In this document: positions 47,560 through 53,500 of the stretch, piece after piece | How positions within the stretch are numbered: the first letter of the stretch is position 1 | Layout: each line of letters begins with the position of its first letter | Source of the DNA: Symbiodinium natans | Taxonomy: Eukaryota; Sar; Dinophyceae; Suessiales; Symbiodiniaceae | Assembly (NCBI GenBank): GCA_905221605.1 | Contig: CAJNDS010002757.1 | Coordinates: 64,001 to 117,500 of the forward strand | Length of the DNA: 53,500 bases | Direction of reading: 5' to 3' | Translations under genes and position numbers: made by a program | Notes under the pieces: generated by a model | What the model was told of the DNA's origin: nothing | Seen by the model: only the letters and a program-made list of their open reading frames with translations | The model's database searches: none

Positions 47560-50500
47560 ATATCCCAGCCAATGAAGAGATCCGCGGAGGTTCCCTCTTC
47601 CACCAGTCCTGTTCCCCACAGGGTGGGGCAAGTTTTTGCAGCTTGAACTGGCCACTAAAGCCACCTAAAAAGCCACACGACTCAACCCGGCAATGGCAAT
47701 TGGCAATGGCAGATCCGCAAACCCTAAACCCTAAACCCTTTTCCCTAAGCCCTAAACCCTAAACCCTAAACCCATGTTGCGGGGAGCCCTGAGTGAAGGT
47801 CGCTGCAGGCACCGGTCCACACACACAGAGTCAAAACACGCAAGACAATAGACAACAACAGCCGATCGCCGGTCACTTAACATCAAGCAGCGGTGGTCCT
47901 ACCCATCCGCCGTTCACGCAGCTGTCACTCCGCCTTTCTCGCTGGGTGTGCAAGTGCTGCCCGGAATCTTAAGGTTGGGAGTTTGGCGGGAAAAGGCTGA
48001 AAAGGTGCCAAACCTCCGGGACGACATGAGACCTAGAATGTGAGCGGTCTGCGACCTGAAGCAGGCTAGTTCTTACTAAGAGGGAACCCATGAGGAGGGG
48101 CCTGCACGATTTCCCTCCCTAATCCCTACTAGGAACTATAGAGAGCTACAGAGGATTTGAGAAGTAGCCTGAGATCCATGTCAGGTATGCGGCATCGGCT
48201 GCTCCACAATGGGCAGTCGTTTCTCCAGCGCCCCCCCCCCCCCCCTCCTGGAAGCCTTTTTCAGGACGGGTAGGGAGAACCTGAGTGTAGGGTTTTATAA
48301 GTGAACCCAAGAATTGCAGCCGAAGGCTCACACCCAAAAGGTACTTGCCGTTGGCTTGGCAGCGAAGAAGCGACATCAAGGTCAGCGCACCCTTGGGATC
48401 CCCCCCCCCCCCACCGTGCGTCAAGTTATCTAAGCCCTACTTATAGGTACAACCCTGTGGCATCTATATACATATATATGTGTATGGCACCCACCAGCTA
48501 TCTACATTTTTTACATCTGTATACTCAAGCTAGACCCTTCGACCTCATTCCTTCGTCCACATGCTCCTGCTCTCGCGCTGGGGTGAGATTGCGGCAGAGA
48601 CATGCCATCATGATCCTCATCTTCATCATAACCCCGAGGCCCGAAACCCGAAACCCTAAACGCCAGACAGCGTAAGCCAGCCAAAACGCGCTGCTTGGCC
48701 CCGTTTTTCGGGTTCAAGGTTTGGGCGTTTTGGGTACTCTGCAACTTCGGCCCGGGGGCTTCACCGTCTGCGTGATTTCTATAATATAATGCCATAAATA
48801 CTATGCTTGATGCATAATACTGAATACATACACACACACACGTATACATACATACATACATACATACATACATACATACATACATACATACATACATACA
48901 TACATACATACATACATACATACATACATACATACATACATACATACATGTGTGTGTGTTATAAATGCCGCAGGGCTGTACCTCGACCGTCGGCTCTGGC
49001 AGCTGGAATTCTATGAACTTGCATAGCAAGAACCGTTAACCTCTTCCAAGAGAGAAGACCCAATCCCAACAAGATGAAGCTGGTTCCTTGAAGCTCTGGA
49101 GACTTTGTCGCCTAAGTCCTCCCCAAAAGAACCCAAGCCATGCCAGCACTGAGCCCACCTCTCGCAAACCCAGCACAGAGCGCGGCACGAACAGCAGAGC
49201 ACCCCATTCGGAGCTAACCCCGAACCATACCCACCCTAGACTTGCCCGAAACACCACAGTGCCGAAACATTTTCGAAAGCGTTGCCTTTGGCAGATGGTG
49301 GGCGTGGCAGCCGAGTCGGCCCAGCTCTCGGCTTTGGTGTAGCTGAGGGATTCCATGTTAGGGGCTGTTCTTGGGGTACCCTCTAGGATCCACAGGCTTC
49401 TGAGGCTTCGCATGCAGCTAGGAAACTTTATATAACGGGGTGGAGTTGATAGGGGGCTCAACTGCAGCCTCCTAGTTCCGGATGACCGTGAGAGGACCTT
49501 CCGCAGGTACCCCTTTTGGGGTCCAGAGGTTGAAAGGTTGAAAGCGGCTGAATTGGCACTCCTTCGAGTCTTGCATCTGTGGCGTTTAGGGTTTGGGGTT
49601 TAGGTCTGTTTTGCATTTAGGGTTGAGGGTTTTGGGGTCTTACTGCAGGGGCATGTTGGGTTGAGAGGCGCCACGTGCAAGATTGGGCGGCTTTCCCGTG
49701 GGGGCCGAGCCTTTCAAACGAGGGATGGTTCAGCCCTCTCAGCAGAAGCTCCCCGCGGCCGTGCTCATGGTGTCACATGGCTTCTTGCACGGATTCCCGA
49801 TAGTACGGGCAATAGTGCAAGGACAGGCCTTTGCCCTATCCTGCTGGTTCTTTCTAGCGAACGGTTCGTGCGCGCGATGTGCGAGCAAGCCCAAGTTTCT
49901 GAAGCGGCTCGCAGTCAACGCCAGCGGCATAATTATTGAAATAGCGCCCAGCCAGCACACATGTGGCGAAACCTGCTCGATCAAACTCTTCAGGTCACAG
50001 AGAACCGTTCACGGTACGGTTTTGGGTCTATGTTTCCGGGTTGAGTGTGCCAACCGGGCAACTCAGAGAACAGGTGGTGCCAGAGCCGGCTAGCAACATC
50101 CCATGCAAGAAATTGCAACACATGTCAGGGGCTCCCACCACGAACTACTCAAAGTCAAAGTATTTCGGGTTGAGGATGTTAGGTGCCCTGTCTCCTATCA
50201 ACAAAGCTCATATAGCCCTGAACGTTCGTGTCCAGCTGAAAATGCAAAGATCTCGAGCCCTGGCCCCCCCGAATGGCCTCTGACTCCAGGCACAACCAGC
50301 TCCGGTGAACCCTTTTCGCTAACAAAAAACAGCTCCTGCAGACCTTGACGCAGCTGGCTGTTTCAGCACGTTCTTGCCAGAGTCTGCAGCTTGCAGGGGC
50401 CCCCATCTTGTTTTGAGCCACCCGGCAGCCACCCGCCAAGCAGCTCACTGCCACAGGGTCTTCAGTTAGGGTTGAGGGCTTGGAGTTGTGGGTTAGGAAC

Positions 50501-50850
50501 CCAATGCCATCCTAAACTGCCCAAAGCCCTGTCATAAACAAATAAATGAATAAAAAAATATATATTTACATATACATTTACATCTATATATATATATATA
50601 TATGTATGTGAGTCAGGCCCATTTGGAGCCATGTCGCCGCCTAAGAGGCAGCTCTCACCAAGTGACACACCAAAAACTTCGCAGTCGTTTAGCTGTGCTC
50701 GTTCAAGATTTCCTCGGCTCTCTGTGCATGTCGGGGAAACCCTAAACCCTACTCCCTCGGTCAAGGTCAAAGAGCGAAATCTCTCCCGACTATTCCGATT
50801 CTCAGTGGTGCCTGGCCCAAGCTTTCTCATCAGTGACTGGGCCGTCAACA
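47560..50850. other. Stretch with unresolved exon candidates
   Basis: Weak minus-strand signs: LMSLLRCQANGKYLLGVS (48.35 kb, perhaps another trefoil piece) and SYTKAESWADSAATPTICQ (about 49.3 kb). Nothing can be joined with confidence. Confidence 0.35.
48841..48950. repeat. (CATA)n microsatellite
   Basis: About 25 tetramers with CA-rich edges. On the minus strand a possible short exon (FIEFQLPEPTVE) precedes it. Confidence 0.95.
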
Positions 50851-50857
50851 ACTGCAG

Positions 50858-50946
50858 CCCTAAACCCTAAACCCTAAACCCTAAACCCTAAACCCTAAAC
50901 CCTAAACCCTAAACCCTAAACCCTAAACCCTAAATCCTAAACCCTA
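50858..50946 (+). repeat. Interstitial telomeric array (CCCTAAA)n
   Basis: About twelve heptamers. Coding-like frames on both strands at 49.7-50.5 kb could not be resolved. Confidence 0.94.
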
Positions 50947-51082
50947 ACAACCTTCAACTCGACAAGTTTAGGGCTTCGGGCTGAGAGGATTTAGGCTGTG
51001 CAGTCCGGGTCCTGGATAGACCAATTTTCATAGCAGCTCCGTTCTCTACAGGGGAGAATACCCAGGTCAGTTTTATGTAAAA

Positions 51083-51152
51083 ATATGGGTAGTACGGAAC
51101 CCTTAAAAAAAGAGACGCCAAAGGGAACCCTAATTTAGAGAACTACCCATAT
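51083..51152. repeat. Inverted repeat
   Basis: ATATGGGTAGT and ACTACCCATAT, 48 nt apart, with inner AACCCTT/AAG.G.AACCCT pieces. Possible small foldback element; no copies recognised elsewhere. Confidence 0.45.
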
Positions 51153-51316
51153 ACAGTTCTTCCGCTTTTGCTTCGGTGTGTGCAGTGTGCATTGCTCCGC
51201 TCCTTGTTGCTGAACCCTGGCCCAGCATCCTACGCCTTCTCAACTCCCCTACTATCCCAGGGCGTCTCTAAAGTTAAGGCTGCTGGGTCCCTTAAATCCT
51301 TAAACCTCGTCCCCTC

Positions 51317-51608
51317 TAACCCTAAACCCTAAACCCTAAACCCTAAACCCTAAACCCTAAACCCTAAACCCTAAACCCTAAACCCTAAACCCTAAACCCT
51401 AAACCCTAAACCTGGCAAGGCACAAAAAGCACGGATGCCACTTGAAGACCCAGCCGTGACATGGCCTTCGAAGCGGAGGCTCTGAAGGTTTCGGGTCTAG
51501 GCGGTCCAGGAGTCTAGGGTTTACCGGTTTAGGGTTTAGGGTTTAGGGTTTAGGGTTAGGGGTTTAGGGTTTAGGGTTTAGGGTTTAGGGTTTAGGGTTT
51601 AGGGTTTA
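51317..51608 (+). repeat. Convergent telomeric arrays
   Basis: Thirteen CCCTAAA units at 51317-51411, then TTTAGGG units at 51528-51607, about 115 nt apart in opposite orientation. Confidence 0.94.
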
Positions 51609-52384
51609 CTCGGGGGGTTTTGGGGTTTCGGGGTCAGACTTTGGGCTCTCGTGTGTGCAGTTCATTGCCGCGCTGTGCACACAGGTGACCGGGATAGCTG
51701 TCAGAAGCTTTATGTGATCTTCCGGTTGCCCGACGGAATTCAGGGTTGAGGTCGTGCAGAGCCGGAGGTGCAACGTCTGGATGCGTCGAAGACATCCGGA
51801 GATCCGGCTCTGACGTGAGCTTCGAGAGGGGAGAGAGGTAACTCTTCCACAGTGCCCTAAACCCTAAACCCTATACCCTAAACCCTGATATGTGTCTAGT
51901 ACTATGCAGCCCAGCCTTCTGAATGAAGACCTGGAAAAACTGATGGGTGAGTCCTGGCAAAGCGTCAGAGCTGCTAGCTTCAGCAAGTACGGTCCAAAAG
52001 CTTCTACAAGCCCTGGTCTTCTGTAGACATTCGGGACAAACATCTGCCTGTAGCTACTCAACTCCTTCCCTGCTTCCTACTTGGGAAAAGCTCATGAAGC
52101 CCCAGAGCTATGACCCAAACAAAGACGCAAAATGAACCCCAAATTATGCCGAAGCGTAGACCCTCAATCGCTCGGGCCGTAGCGGAACCCGCTAGCAGAC
52201 TCTCCAACTGGAACCTGCAACCGACACCGGCCCGTCGTAACTAGTAACTAGAATCGACACATTGCAACCTACACAGTTGAAGCCTGAAGCCAGTTTCTTG
52301 AACTCGAAGCACCCACCAGAATCCCAAAGCCCAAAACACCCAAGACCTTGAACCCAAGTCTTGACAACCACAATCTCAAAGTGA

Positions 52385-53450
52385 GACTTCAATGTTCGGT
52401 CATAGGCTCTATTAGTCTATATCTTTGAACTCGTTCTTCAAAGAACCTAGTCGAAACTCTCTCTGAAACTGCTACCCTAGAGCCAGCCCAAAATTCTGTC
52501 TGACGCTGTATCTTATTCTCTTGAACTTGCTATCTTAAGCTTCTTCCCCAAAGCTCGATCTTCAGTTCTCGTTTGGGATCCTATCTTAACCTAGACCTCT
52601 TGATCTGCGATCTTAAGCCTCCATCTCAAATTTCGCTCCCAAACTGCTATCATGAAACTCTATGTTGAAACCCTACAAAACAGGTCTGTAAATTCCAACC
52701 TACAAGTAACTTTCTATCCTGAGTGTGCATCTAACCTTGTCTGTCCTCAACTTATAACTTAAAACTATATCCTAGAATGTGTGTTAGCGCTGCAGTGTAG
52801 GATTAGGTGTCGGAAACTGCATCTTGAAAGGTCCGTGCATCTCAACTTTTGTACTGTAGCCAACAATGAAAACATCTACCTCGAAGTGGGTTCTCACCAC
52901 TACATCTGAAAATCTGGTCTTAAAGCTCTATCTTATAAAGCTCGATGAGACAAACGCTCTTTCTGGGGATTGCATCTTACGGCTCTAGCCTGTATTGGTG
53001 TCTTAAGACCCTTTTGTAATGAACAAATCGATCTTACAGTTTCTATCTTCAAATTGTATCTGAAGATTACATTTTGAAAGCGATCCAAACGGCTGTCTTC
53101 AAGCTGTATCTCCAGGCTACATCTTAACATTGTTTCTTAAGATCATGTCTTATAAGTGTATCTGAGAGTTCTACGACGAAACTCGATCTCGTAAATTGCG
53201 TCTTACAGTTAAATATCTTGAATTCCAATCACGCCAGAAAAACTATCTAAGAATGTTCCCGCAGCATTCTATCTTAAAGTTATATCTCGAATGGCTGCTG
53301 AAAACACAATTGGAACAAAATATCTTGAAGGCCAATCTTAACATGTAATCTTCAATTTCCATCCTTATCATATGTCTGAAAACCTTTTCTTCACATGCAT
53401 TCTTGAAGCTCTATAGTTGAAATCCATCTTCAAGTTTCTCTTATGACTCT
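52385..53450. repeat. Degenerate ATCTT-rich tandem region
   Basis: Short variable units such as AAGCTCTATCTTAAA and AACTCGATCTTGAA follow each other every 15-35 nt for over 1 kb. The region is AT-richer, lacks telomeric heptamers and has no supportable gene. Confidence 0.65.
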
Positions 53451-53500
53451 GAAGTTGGGCCGGGAAGTTTCTGTTACAACCCGCCCCTGGCTTCAGTTGC

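Noticed and set aside
49683-50093. Plus-strand 136-codon ORF with a cysteine cluster
   Set aside because: The CCCH-like spacing is loose and no supporting exon or start context was found.

Overview
The window is nuclear DNA of a eukaryote, very probably a dinoflagellate (perhaps Suessiales/Symbiodiniaceae-like; species not resolvable). Four things support this. Splice donors are mostly GC, with some GT and GA, and nearly every acceptor reads AG|G. Telomere-type TTTAGGG/CCCTAAA repeats are scattered through the interior. Every well supported exon lies on the minus strand. The recognisable proteins (NEK-like kinase, WAFA/OPR-type repeat protein, multi-cold-shock-domain protein) are dinoflagellate-typical. 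Contiguous ORFs are poor guides here because most exons are 24-110 nt; I rebuilt genes by following conserved protein motifs and checking phase at every junction.

Backbone: one NEK-like Ser/Thr protein kinase gene runs on the minus strand from about 39.26 kb to about 3.99 kb. Sixteen exons give an almost complete kinase domain (about 255 codons over 35 kb). Three introns are very large: 24865-37798 (12.9 kb), 17432-21384 (3.95 kb) and 5212-17362 (12.15 kb). Each contains other coding sequence on the SAME strand. The 3.95-kb intron holds a complete 913-residue WAFA-repeat protein gene in four exons (21132-17944). The 12.15-kb intron holds a multi-exon gene for a protein with four cold-shock domains joined by Met/Pro/Ala-rich linkers (about 15.55 to 5.55 kb). 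The 12.9-kb intron holds a candidate 67-codon gene (37450-36715) plus weaker exon candidates. This same-strand gene-inside-gene layout is the main discovery.

Upstream of the kinase (39.3-53.5 kb) I see candidate minus-strand exons of a beta-trefoil (ricin-type-fold) lectin-like protein (46.9-47.55 kb), a coding stretch broken by an in-frame TGA (41.16-41.44 kb), and otherwise repeat-rich DNA. They may sit in a further kinase intron or in neighbouring genes; the kinase start codon was not found.

Repeats: more than 35 interstitial telomeric arrays in both orientations, several inside introns; two introner-like intron families; a short inverted-repeat (MITE-like) family beside telomeric arrays; about 0.9 kb and 0.8 kb GTA-triplet tracts; a 69-bp (23-codon) degenerate tandem array; and a 1-kb degenerate ATCTT-rich array at the right end. 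I found no rRNA, tRNA, CRISPR or bacterial-type operon.
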